Positions 51,068-59,410 of a DNA stretch of 64,000 bases are shown here, piece by piece. Both the position numbers and the translations under genes were made by a program. The stretch is from a virus. A model generated the notes under the pieces. That model saw only the letters and a program-made list of their open reading frames with translations. It had not been told where the DNA came from and ran no database searches. Numbering within the stretch: position 1 is the stretch's first letter; each line of letters begins with the position of its first letter. The stretch lies in the IMG/VR virus record IMGVR_UViG_3300006916_000041, positions 108,410 to 172,409 of that record; one strand, written 5' to 3'.

Positions 51068-52529
51068 TAATTAATCCATTTTTTACAGCATCAGCTTTAA
51101 CTTCATTGAAAATATCACTACCCCACTCAACCGCATTTGCTTCTATTGCATGTGGTACGTGATTTTTGTTTTCATTATCTGACAAACTCAAATACCAGTT
51201 TATCAAATCCCCCCAATCTGAAAATGCCTTTTCAAATAACTTGTTTCTTCTAATATCATATTGATTATAAAAGTTGAAAAAATCATTTTGTCTTACTTGT
51301 AGGTCACTGACTTTTTTTACACTGTGTCCTTCATTAACCTCACGAATATAACTAATTGTTCTAGTCATTCCGTCGACTTCATGAACTCCCATATATTGTT
51401 TATTTTGTTCTAACCATTTTTCATAATAGTCTGCTCTTTCGTTACGAATGTTTTCTGGAAGTGTAGTAATACTTTGAAAACTTGGAAAGCGCAAAATATT
51501 ATAACTTAAATAAATATTTTTTCCTGTTTTTTCTTTTAACTTAAATACTTCCTCGTGAAACTTATCTAAACTACCTAGACATAAAGCATTTAATGTTAGC
51601 ATAATATGAAATCCAGATAACTCTCCTTCTGTTAGCAATCTTTCCATATTAGCATACCATTCATCCCAGATTAAACCATCCCTAATATACTCTGCTTGAA
51701 TACCAAAACTTTCATTACTAGTATATATATCTAAATTTTTAATGAACTTACTACATTGTATAAGTCTATCTAGTTTATCTTTTTTTATACCTAGATTAGT
51801 ATTTACTGCTAATCTTACATCGCAATCTGGATTCTTTTCAAACCAATCTACCAATTTCCAGAAATCATTACTCACAGTAGCTTCACCGCCTGTAACCCTT
51901 AGTTCTTTTAAACTATATTGTAAATCACTTTCCCACCATTTCCAAAATGCATCAATATATGGATTTTCTTTATTTGCTGGTCCATATGGTTGTGCCCAAT
52001 TACCTTCTGTGCCAAATGCACCCCAGCCATCACTTAGTAAGTCTTGGTAAGGTCCATTTTTCTTTACATCGTGTGACCATGTTGTACTGAAACCAGCATT
52101 ACAGTAACTACAAGCAAAGTTACAGTTATTATCAAACGCTATTTCTAAGTTTATTGGATTAAAACTTTGTCTCCAGTTAGCGTCAAATGCTTCTTGAAGT
52201 TTATTATCTTCATAAATTTTACTTTTGTAAACTCTGTCACTTACTAAATTTTGATCTAAATTTTCTATCTTCCAGCAATACTCACATTCTCGAGTTTGCT
52301 TTCCTTCTTGCATTTCTTTTCTTACTAATTTTTTATAGGTAGTATTGTGCAATGCACTAGGATCTCGTTTAACTTCTTCGGGATCAATTTTATGAGGAGG
52401 CGGATGATGACAACTAGTAGTTGCGCCATGCCCTAGCCATATTGTAGCATTATACCATTTTGCTCCACAAAACGTAGCACTCTTTGTGTCTAATATATTT
52501 TTTTTATATTCTAAAGAATCACTTTTCAT
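51057..52529 (-). CDS. N-terminal-twitch radical SAM protein, CHHP subtype (1)
   Basis: 490 residues. FCGAKW (C21), then CHHPPPHKID (C40, H41, H42) where most paralogues have CC; CEYC (C82, C85); core CNFACSYC (C136, C140, C143). The SAM motif reads TGGEA. YTSNESFGIQAEYIRDGLIW is the signature. The CHH in place of CC is shared only with the next gene upstream, and it may change cluster ligation to Cys/His. Confidence 0.9.
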   Translation of the reverse strand: MKSDSLEYKKNILDTKSATFCGAKWYNATIWLGHGATTSCHHPPPHKIDPEEVKRDPSALHNTTYKKLVRKEMQEGKQTRECEYCWKIENLDQNLVSDRVYKSKIYEDNKLQEAFDANWRQSFNPINLEIAFDNNCNFACSYCNAGFSTTWSHDVKKNGPYQDLLSDGWGAFGTEGNWAQPYGPANKENPYIDAFWKWWESDLQYSLKELRVTGGEATVSNDFWKLVDWFEKNPDCDVRLAVNTNLGIKKDKLDRLIQCSKFIKNLDIYTSNESFGIQAEYIRDGLIWDEWYANMERLLTEGELSGFHIMLTLNALCLGSLDKFHEEVFKLKEKTGKNIYLSYNILRFPSFQSITTLPENIRNERADYYEKWLEQNKQYMGVHEVDGMTRTISYIREVNEGHSVKKVSDLQVRQNDFFNFYNQYDIRRNKLFEKAFSDWGDLINWYLSLSDNENKNHVPHAIEANAVEWGSDIFNEVKADAVKNGLINET

Positions 52530-54091
52530 TCAAAACTCTCTTTTGCTAACTTACAAACTTCAAAGAAATTTTTCATTTCAGGATATACTTTAAGAAAATC
52601 TGTTCCTCTGCGTTTATCCATTTCATTGATGTAATCATAAAATTTAGCTCTACCTTCTCTAATATCGTCATGCCCTTCACGCTCAGGTCTCGTTTTTTGA
52701 TTATAATAAGCACGGTGCATAACAATACGTTTTAATTTTTCAACTTCTACATTTAAAAAACCTATTTCTGTATTCCATACACTGCTAGGATTATTATCAC
52801 TCATGTATTTAATTGTCGGTAACAAATAGTTCGTAAGTAAATCTTCAGAGCAAAAATGAACATCCATCCACTCAGGCCATCTCAAATACGGAATATCTAG
52901 ACTAACTGTAATAGTGTGCGATCGATTACGTTCTCTATGAGCTATAATTTGATCCATTGTTCCGTCAGAGTTATCATATCCTGTAGCACTTAAAATAACA
53001 GTTTCACTAGTGTCATTTGGAGTATATTTTCTTTTAAGATTAAGAACCCATTCTAGCATCGGTTTAAAACTAGTAATACTTAATATATTAAATGCAGACA
53101 TTATAGAAAGTCTGATATTATCCATTTCAGCGATTTGTTCTGCACGAATCTTTAAAAGATTAAAGTTTAAACCAGTTCTAGCATATTCTGCACGTTCGCC
53201 CCAGCCTTCTAAACTAGTATAAACAGTAATTTTTTTAACAACTTCCTTATCTCTCATTTCAGTTAATAGTAAAACAAACTCGTTCCATAACTTGTCAGGA
53301 ACACTAAGATTACTGTTAATAGAAAATTCCATTTCGGTATTTGGATTTTCTATCAAGTATTTCATAGTTTTAAAAGTTTCTTTACTCATAAGCGGTTCGC
53401 CGCCTGTAATACGATAATGTTTTAAATGCTTACTAGCTTCAGGAAACCATTTCCAAAATGCATCAATGTATGGATTAAACTCTCTATTTTTAAATGTTAA
53501 TTTTTCGAGATCATGATGTGCATGTACTATTTCTTCTTCTGTACTATCTTTTAAAAGTTCAATCGGACCATGTTGTTTTAATTCTTCTACCCATTTACTA
53601 CTAAATTCAGGACCACAGTATGTGCATTTCATATTACAAACATTGCTAAAACTTACTTCTAAATAGCTTGGATATATATCTTCATCGCCAGTTAAACTAA
53701 CAATATCGTCATGATCTTCGAAAGCCCAATACTCTAAACTTTTAATAAATCTATCACTTTTACCGCCGTCATCTTCTACTCGCCAGCAGTAATCGCACTC
53801 TGCCGGACGTTCGTCACTAAGCATTTGTTTTCTAGCTTGTTTAAGATGATTTGTATTAAAAAGTGCATGAGGATTTTGTTGAATTTCATCTAAAGGAATT
53901 TTATGAGGAGCTGGATGATGACAAGCATGTGTCATACCTGTGCCTAGATGTAATGTAACTTGTTTAAATTTAGCTAAACACATCCCACATCCTGTATTGT
54001 CGAGCAGAGATTTCATATTCCAAATATTATTATCGTTGTGTTCTAGTACACCATTGGAAAATCTATTCCAATTTAAATCGTCTTTTTTCAT
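52526..54091 (-). CDS. N-terminal-twitch radical SAM protein, CHHP subtype (2)
   Basis: 521 residues from ATG 54091, behind GAGGAA; a TTG four codons earlier is rejected. CGMC (C35, C38), CHHPAPHKI (C57, H58, H59), CDYC (C99, C102), core CNMKCTYC (C152, C156, C159), RITGGEPLMSKE. TSLEGWGERAEYARTGLNF is the signature. It is the largest radical SAM protein here and the first in the block after the glycosyltransferase-like gene. Coupled by ATGA to its CHHP partner. Confidence 0.9.
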   Translation of the reverse strand: MKKDDLNWNRFSNGVLEHNDNNIWNMKSLLDNTGCGMCLAKFKQVTLHLGTGMTHACHHPAPHKIPLDEIQQNPHALFNTNHLKQARKQMLSDERPAECDYCWRVEDDGGKSDRFIKSLEYWAFEDHDDIVSLTGDEDIYPSYLEVSFSNVCNMKCTYCGPEFSSKWVEELKQHGPIELLKDSTEEEIVHAHHDLEKLTFKNREFNPYIDAFWKWFPEASKHLKHYRITGGEPLMSKETFKTMKYLIENPNTEMEFSINSNLSVPDKLWNEFVLLLTEMRDKEVVKKITVYTSLEGWGERAEYARTGLNFNLLKIRAEQIAEMDNIRLSIMSAFNILSITSFKPMLEWVLNLKRKYTPNDTSETVILSATGYDNSDGTMDQIIAHRERNRSHTITVSLDIPYLRWPEWMDVHFCSEDLLTNYLLPTIKYMSDNNPSSVWNTEIGFLNVEVEKLKRIVMHRAYYNQKTRPEREGHDDIREGRAKFYDYINEMDKRRGTDFLKVYPEMKNFFEVCKLAKESFE

Positions 54092-54092
54092 A

Positions 54093-55076
54093 TTATTCCT
54101 CAACTGAATCTTTAACTTGATCTTCTCGAATTTGCGGGCCTAATCGACTGGGATTACGATATACTGTTTTCCAAAAACGACTGCCAGCTATACCGACATC
54201 AGCAATTTCTAAATCAAGTTTTCCTCTGAGATCATCTCCTAATCTCACGATTTCTTGTTTAAGTTTAGTGCTATCCCACTGCATACCTGTGCGTGGACAC
54301 AATTGATCTCCGCCTTCAAATTTAGGAGCAAGTTCTTGATTGAAATAGTTGCTGAGCCAATCAAAATCTCTAACATTTTTCCAATCCCATTCATGACGCA
54401 GTATATTAGTCATGTGACATCCAAGTCTGGCACCGTAAATAGCCCATAATCCGTTCTCAACATCTTCGCCAACTGTCATCCATACCATTAAACGTCTGTA
54501 GTTTTCTCTAAAAATTTGTTTAAGTTTCTCAGGAGGAACAACATCGCCGTTTTCTAATCCCATTTTAACACCTTCGCGGAAACCAGCTCTCCATGCTTGT
54601 AATGGGCTGCCATTATTGTATACCCAACTATACCAGTTATTCATTTGAATATACTGTATGTTCCAACAAAAGTCAACTTGTGCCCGTTTGTCTGTTGCAG
54701 GTGCAGCTTCGTGTGTACGCATACTGTTAACAACATCAACTGGCCACATTTTAATACCGCCGTTGCCATATACTAATCCGTTTACAACGTTCTTTGCTGC
54801 AAAACTAATAACATGACTGGGAGCAATTTTGTCCATGTCCAGTTCGACATTAAAGAAATCGTCGTTAACAATATTATCAGCATCTACAGTAATAAAGCGT
54901 TCAGTTTCACTCAATGCTGCCGCAGCTTTGTGTGCAGCATCGCTGCCCCAGACGCCGTGACTGCGTTTGGCCCACGGACACTTTTCTAATAGATCTGCAT
55001 AGTTTTCATCTGCGTTAGGTTCGTCATAACTGATGTATACTATGTCAAATTCGTTAATACTTACCAGATTCGACAT
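54093..55076 (-). CDS. glycosyltransferase-like protein (DxD), paralogue of 31595
   Basis: 327 residues. YISYDEPNADENYADLLEKCPWAKRSHGVWGSDAAHKAAAALSE, then ITVDADNIV with DAD (65-67). GLVYGNGGIKMWPVDV and AWRAGFREGVKM match the 239-residue gene at 31595 segment by segment. The C-terminal 90 residues are extra. Expected to be a GT-A-type sugar transferase. Ends one base before the first radical SAM gene of the block. Confidence 0.78.
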   Translation of the reverse strand: MSNLVSINEFDIVYISYDEPNADENYADLLEKCPWAKRSHGVWGSDAAHKAAAALSETERFITVDADNIVNDDFFNVELDMDKIAPSHVISFAAKNVVNGLVYGNGGIKMWPVDVVNSMRTHEAAPATDKRAQVDFCWNIQYIQMNNWYSWVYNNGSPLQAWRAGFREGVKMGLENGDVVPPEKLKQIFRENYRRLMVWMTVGEDVENGLWAIYGARLGCHMTNILRHEWDWKNVRDFDWLSNYFNQELAPKFEGGDQLCPRTGMQWDSTKLKQEIVRLGDDLRGKLDLEIADVGIAGSRFWKTVYRNPSRLGPQIREDQVKDSVEE

Positions 55077-56070
55077 ATTCTATTTCCTCAAATTTAAAAT
55101 TTATGTTCTTGCCTTGTTCTCCCACTAATATTTTACAAGTGGCAGGATCCACTTGAGTTTGTACAATATACTCCTGATGATTTCCTATTTTATCAATGGG
55201 TATTATAATCCTATCCAACAGCTGATTGGGATTATTTCCGGTTAGATATAAACGTAAATCATTGTAGATTTTATATTCGTGTGGATTTTCAAAGTTACTG
55301 CGTATAATCCAACCCTGTGTACTAGGACTTACGCTAAAAATCGCATCATCGTCATAATCTTTATTTTGAATGTATATGTGTTTTCTCTTTTTATTGTTTC
55401 TGAGTTCATTTTCAATGAACTGATGTTTTATTTTTAATCCATAGGTTTTAAACACTCGTTTAGTATATATATCAATATCTCCGAGTTGTACTTTAGTTCT
55501 AAGTCTGCTGAGATCAAATAGTTGAGCTTTGTTTGTTACTAAATCAATGGGGTTTATTGATATTGTTTGATATAGTATATTTGGGTTATTTTTACGAGTT
55601 ATATAAAATTTTAAATCATCAAAACCGTGAGTGTTCTCAATATGTACTGCACTATTTCCTTTGTTTCCGGTAATTTTATAAAATAGCTCTTCGCTTATAT
55701 AAACTTGAATTTTATAATCACTTAGATAAGCTACAATATTAATATCTTGATCTGATGATAACGATGACTCAGATACCTTACTAAGATATTCTTCTGCTTT
55801 TTTAAGTCTTAGATAATTATCTCTCAGTACTATTTTATAACTTTGTGTTTGATAATCTTCGGCTACAACATATTTTTTAAGACTTTTAGTACCTGTCATC
55901 AAGTCTTTTACAGTTGGGTCTGTAGTTAGAAGATAAGGGTACTCTATATTGTTTTGCTTTTTACTAGCAATTGATATTATATTTCCGTGCCACTCGTCGA
56001 AATAAACATAGAAACTATGCGTAGTGTTCGAGTCTGGTTTTTCTTGAATTAAAAGTTTGTTTAAGCTCAT
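55054..56070 (-). CDS. hypothetical protein, beta-rich
   Basis: 338 residues. Alternating hydrophobic/charged strands (HSFYVYFDEWHGNIISIASKK; DLKFYITRKNNPNILYQTISIN; IIRSNFENPHEYKIYNDLRLYL) suggest repeated beta domains, as in a structural or carbohydrate-binding protein. Overlaps the GT8-like gene upstream by 56 bases, unusual even here; no alternative ATG nearby removes it. Role unknown. Placement among glycosyltransferases next to the tail genes suggests a virion component or its modifier. Confidence 0.65.
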   Translation of the reverse strand: MSLNKLLIQEKPDSNTTHSFYVYFDEWHGNIISIASKKQNNIEYPYLLTTDPTVKDLMTGTKSLKKYVVAEDYQTQSYKIVLRDNYLRLKKAEEYLSKVSESSLSSDQDINIVAYLSDYKIQVYISEELFYKITGNKGNSAVHIENTHGFDDLKFYITRKNNPNILYQTISINPIDLVTNKAQLFDLSRLRTKVQLGDIDIYTKRVFKTYGLKIKHQFIENELRNNKKRKHIYIQNKDYDDDAIFSVSPSTQGWIIRSNFENPHEYKIYNDLRLYLTGNNPNQLLDRIIIPIDKIGNHQEYIVQTQVDPATCKILVGEQGKNINFKFEEIEYVESGKY

Positions 56071-56896
56071 TGATTATTTCTTTTGTTAGGAAATTTTCAT
56101 CTCTGTAATGAACAATTCCATTGGATATAGTACTGTTTTCTATAATTATTTCTTGTTTATTTGTGTACCAATTATTCAATGAATCTGTCCAGTTATCGGA
56201 CAGATCAGTTGTCCATAAATTCTGAGAAGAAACAGACAAATCGTAAAAATTATTAATAACAACATTTGTTTCATTGTTTATATCTAAACAATGTGTAACT
56301 AAATTGCACAGTATATTTTTATCAAATGTGTCTGGCTTTATATCGTTAAAAAAGATACTGTATACTTGTCTCCAATTTTGAAAAATTGGATCAGCCATTT
56401 TAAACCAAGCTAATGCCTCGTCACTTGTGTTATAATAAAACAATTGATTATAATTTTGAGGCAATTGGTATTTTTGTTCAATTTCAAAATCAGATATTTT
56501 TTGCGTTAATCCGTTTCTAAAATTTCTAGCTATGCTGGTCATACCTATGTCGACATTTGCAAATTGATCCCAAAGTAGACCGACATCAACATTTAAGAAT
56601 AAACTATCTGCATCAACATAAATCGTTTCATCAAATGGTGTACAGTGTGCTAATTGCCAAAAGTTACTGCCATGATATCCGTCTGCATGTCCGGTATTAC
56701 CAAATGGAAGTTCAACAATATAATCAAATGCATCAAAATAATTTTTATCCACTAGATCACTTTTATCCTTGTCTACTACTAGACAAACTTCTGCTTCTGG
56801 ATCACAATTTTTAATACTCAGAGAAAGTGCATAACTGTATTTTACTCGATCCGCATCGGTATCTATACCAATTGTGATAAATCCTCGTTTACTCAT
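56015..56896 (-). CDS. glycosyltransferase, GT8-like
   Basis: 293 residues. FITIGIDTDADRVKYSYALSLSIKNCDPEAEVCLVVD is a nucleotide-sugar-binding Rossmann start, and ETIYVDADSLFLN carries DAD (95-97). GYHGSNFWQLAHCTPFDE precedes it. The fold matches retaining GT-A enzymes such as GT8. It may glycosylate a tail protein or the host surface. Overlaps the related gene upstream by eight bases. Confidence 0.82.
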   Translation of the reverse strand: MSKRGFITIGIDTDADRVKYSYALSLSIKNCDPEAEVCLVVDKDKSDLVDKNYFDAFDYIVELPFGNTGHADGYHGSNFWQLAHCTPFDETIYVDADSLFLNVDVGLLWDQFANVDIGMTSIARNFRNGLTQKISDFEIEQKYQLPQNYNQLFYYNTSDEALAWFKMADPIFQNWRQVYSIFFNDIKPDTFDKNILCNLVTHCLDINNETNVVINNFYDLSVSSQNLWTTDLSDNWTDSLNNWYTNKQEIIIENSTISNGIVHYRDENFLTKEIINELKQTFNSRKTRLEHYA

Positions 56897-57806
56897 AAAT
56901 TGCTTCCTGTAATTTTTTTATAATTGTCGAAGAGTGCCTACTTAATGCACGTTTGTTCATAGCATGTAGATTAGTGTCTATGTTTTTAGTTAGTATATTT
57001 TTCCACTGCTCTTTTCTGTCGTGACTGAGTAATACCCAACTGTTGATGTCTTGTATTTCTACTACATCATCTTTTTGATCCATGTTTACTAGAGGTACAC
57101 CTAAAAAATCGTGAATGAAGTTATTTTCATTGAAACCATTCATAATATGTGCAGCAATACTCACACAAAAATCAGTTCTGAACAGTGCTGGAGGAAACTG
57201 ATAAAGCAGATGATAATAGTCCCAATTGTCTTTTACATGAGTCCATAAATCAAAAAACATTTTGCTTTCTTCACTTTGATCAAAGTAAACAACTGTGCTC
57301 CACCAATGATTGACTCCGCCGTCACTTAGTGTAATTTCGTTTAAATATGGCAACTGATGCTCTAGGTAACGTGCAGTTCTATGCATTGAAACTGGGATAT
57401 CTGTATCAAATATATAATCGTAAAAATTGTTTTTAATAATATAATCAGTATCTATCAACAGTGTTTTTTCAAACGGAGTATATGAAAAAACTTGATCTTT
57501 ATTGTTGTTATAAAACGGAGCAGTAAATTCTGTCCATGGACTATCAAAATGTCTACGTGGATTGTTAACTGGTTGATCTTCAGTTATAACAACATGATCA
57601 AAGCATGCACTATGCCATTTAGAATCAACACTGTCTTTTAACCAACCGTAGGTTCCTTCATCTGTAATTAGACAAATGTTTTTGTTTTCCATGTGTGCTT
57701 TTACGTAACCAGCTGCTATGTGTGCGAATTGTACGTAATCCAACTGATCATTGTTGTAAGCAAACATGCAAATGCCTGATTCTTCTTGTTTTACACTGTC
57801 AGACAT
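56889..57806 (-). CDS. glycosyltransferase-like protein, related to 56015
   Basis: 305 residues from ATG 57806, which overlaps the previous stop (GGTAATG); an upstream TTG is rejected. GICMFAYNNDQLDYVQFAHIAAGYVKAHM starts the fold; FEKTLLIDTDYII holds DTD (119-121). GGVNHWWSTVVYFDQSEES is the acceptor-side region. Similar in plan to the neighbouring GT8-like protein. The two could form a heteromer or act in sequence. Confidence 0.75.
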   Translation of the reverse strand: MSDSVKQEESGICMFAYNNDQLDYVQFAHIAAGYVKAHMENKNICLITDEGTYGWLKDSVDSKWHSACFDHVVITEDQPVNNPRRHFDSPWTEFTAPFYNNNKDQVFSYTPFEKTLLIDTDYIIKNNFYDYIFDTDIPVSMHRTARYLEHQLPYLNEITLSDGGVNHWWSTVVYFDQSEESKMFFDLWTHVKDNWDYYHLLYQFPPALFRTDFCVSIAAHIMNGFNENNFIHDFLGVPLVNMDQKDDVVEIQDINSWVLLSHDRKEQWKNILTKNIDTNLHAMNKRALSRHSSTIIKKLQEAIYE

Positions 57807-58153
57807 TACCAATCCATTATTTGTTTTATACTACGAGCACGTTTGATTTTATCCATTTGAACTTTGTATTCATTGCTAGCCTGTTGATAAGCATCAATCA
57901 AAGTAGTTTGAAATTCTTGTAAATTTTCAATTTCGACAGGATTATCTTTGGTATCAACAACTATAGCTGATTGTTTACCATTAGTGATAAGTGCATTTAC
58001 AAACGAAATTAAAGTTTCATTAGCTAAGAAACTACCTCCTTTGTAGTGTAAATTTTGCAGTACTTGCATACGGCTTCTAATATTACGTTTTTGATTACTA
58101 AGTGTTGCACGATAATTTGCAAATTCGAGGGCTTTCTCGAGTCTCTCATCCAT
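57806..58153 (-). CDS. small conserved T4-like phage protein
   Basis: 115 residues: MDERLEKALEFANYRATLSNQ, LHYKGGSFLANETLISFVNALI, and a charged helical C-terminus IKRARSIKQIMDW. I associate this start (MDERxEKALEF) with small proteins conserved in marine T4-like phages next to the tail genes, role unknown. Behind AGGAG and a sigma70-like promoter, plus a CATAAATA octamer. Confidence 0.72.
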   Translation of the reverse strand: MDERLEKALEFANYRATLSNQKRNIRSRMQVLQNLHYKGGSFLANETLISFVNALITNGKQSAIVVDTKDNPVEIENLQEFQTTLIDAYQQASNEYKVQMDKIKRARSIKQIMDW

Positions 58154-58181
58154 AATGAGTTTCTCCTTATAATTATATGCT

Positions 58182-58211
58182 ACTATAACTTATTTATGTG
58201 GTTTTTGTCAA
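58182..58211 (-). promoter_or_regulatory. sigma70-like promoter for the 58153 gene
   Basis: On the minus strand TTGACA (58211-58206), an 18-base spacer, TATAGT (58187-58182), 29 bases before the ATG. It would allow the glycosyltransferase and radical SAM genes to be transcribed apart from the tail genes. Confidence 0.6.
58191..58198 (-). promoter_or_regulatory. candidate late promoter (CATAAATA)
   Basis: Minus-strand CATAAATA inside the spacer of the sigma70-like promoter, 37 bases before ATG 58153. Weakest of the octamers because the first base differs, but its placement fits the set. Confidence 0.35.
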
Positions 58212-58219
58212 CAGTTTTT

Positions 58220-59410
58220 TTAGTTGTCGTCTGCTGTATTGAAGTTGTCAATGATATCAAATTGAGGATCAGGAGTAACATCAAATTCGCTTTGATTCAA
58301 TGTTAGAACATCAGGCATAAGATAATTACAAGTTGCTTCTATTGTACCATCTACAGTTTGATTCAAAGTAGTATTGTCTAGTACAACTTTAAAATGGACT
58401 TCGGCTCCGTTGTTAGCCCATTTTCCATAAACTTTAAGATATCTAGCTGCATAACCACTATAGCTGGTAATCGGAACAATGTAAACAGGTGATCCAGGAC
58501 AAGAACCTGAATATCCATATCCATATCCATATCCACTAGTAGTATTACTTACAAATATACCTGGCGTACTGCTCCCATATCCGTATCCGTATCCGTATCC
58601 ATAACCGGTATTTGCATTTATTGTTACACCTGCACTAGTAAACAGCAAGCCTGCATCATCTACTATACCGTCTGCGTCACTGCCATCACCGTAACGATCT
58701 GTCAGATCATAAAAACCTTTGCCAGCACTATTACCTGCTGTGGTATAACCTTCACTTTGATACATTGTATTCCAATCAAATACTAATGTACCAACTTCGT
58801 TGATAATATCAGCCCAGTTAAAATATCCAGCTGTACACCCACTGCTCATTTCTAAAAATAGCTGTAGCTGTCCACCGCCATTAAAAAAGTGTCTTGCATG
58901 TGTATAATCATTAAATATAAATTTATGTTCACCTGTTAGATTGTTAGTCCACGGCATTATCCTTCTGTATAATGCTCCACTCAGTGGCGTAGACGGTAAT
59001 AAACTAGCATCAGCAGGATCTACATATGCATGATTATCATTAACAAGTATACTATTATTAAATTTAGTTTCGATTAAATTAAGATCTTCTGCTCTTACTA
59101 GTGTATTTGCTGTAACTCCAGTTCTGCCAATTGGAATTGCAAATACCAATATACTATCTGTTACATTAATATGATCAATACTAACATTAGTATGATCTAC
59201 CATTGTTTGTAATCTATCAGCAGTAATAAGTGTGCCTTGCGCTAGCGCATCGTCGATATTAACAGCACCCCATCCGAATTTATGTGTAGCTTTTCTATTA
59301 GCATCTGTCACTAGTGCAGATGGATATTTGTCGCCAAAGATTTTGTTGACAACTTCTGCTACTGCGTTATAGTGTGCTGCTTCGGCTAATTGGCCCACTG
59401 TTTGCGGCAT
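58220..59410 (-). CDS. tail/fibre structural protein with Gly-Tyr repeats
   Basis: 396 residues. The N-terminal PQTVGQLAEAAHYNAVAEVVNKIFGD and the later ITADRLQTMVDHTNV resemble structural proteins of marine T4-like phages. Two Gly-Tyr runs lie at 269-279 and 293-300, separated by 13 residues. The C-terminal part (SGYAARYLKVYGKWANNGAEVHFKVVL) is beta-rich. It would be a late virion protein, probably on the tail or baseplate. Tyr-rich repeats next to a large oxidative/radical enzyme cluster make it a possible modification target (inference). It overlaps the next gene by one base (TAATG). Confidence 0.75.
   Translation of the reverse strand: MPQTVGQLAEAAHYNAVAEVVNKIFGDKYPSALVTDANRKATHKFGWGAVNIDDALAQGTLITADRLQTMVDHTNVSIDHINVTDSILVFAIPIGRTGVTANTLVRAEDLNLIETKFNNSILVNDNHAYVDPADASLLPSTPLSGALYRRIMPWTNNLTGEHKFIFNDYTHARHFFNGGGQLQLFLEMSSGCTAGYFNWADIINEVGTLVFDWNTMYQSEGYTTAGNSAGKGFYDLTDRYGDGSDADGIVDDAGLLFTSAGVTINANTGYGYGYGYGYGSSTPGIFVSNTTSGYGYGYGYSGSCPGSPVYIVPITSYSGYAARYLKVYGKWANNGAEVHFKVVLDNTTLNQTVDGTIEATCNYLMPDVLTLNQSEFDVTPDPQFDIIDNFNTADDN
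58511..58606 (-). repeat. hexanucleotide repeats coding (Gly-Tyr)n
   Basis: Two runs of a 6-bp unit (plus strand ATATCC or GTATCC), at 58511-58534 and 58574-58606. Nearly identical units make copy-number change by slippage likely, so the Gly-Tyr length may vary among strains. Confidence 0.8.

Noticed and set aside
58501-58620. CRISPR-like or regulatory repeat at the hexamer runs
   Set aside because: The units are 6 bp, in frame, and code Gly-Tyr; they are coding repeats.
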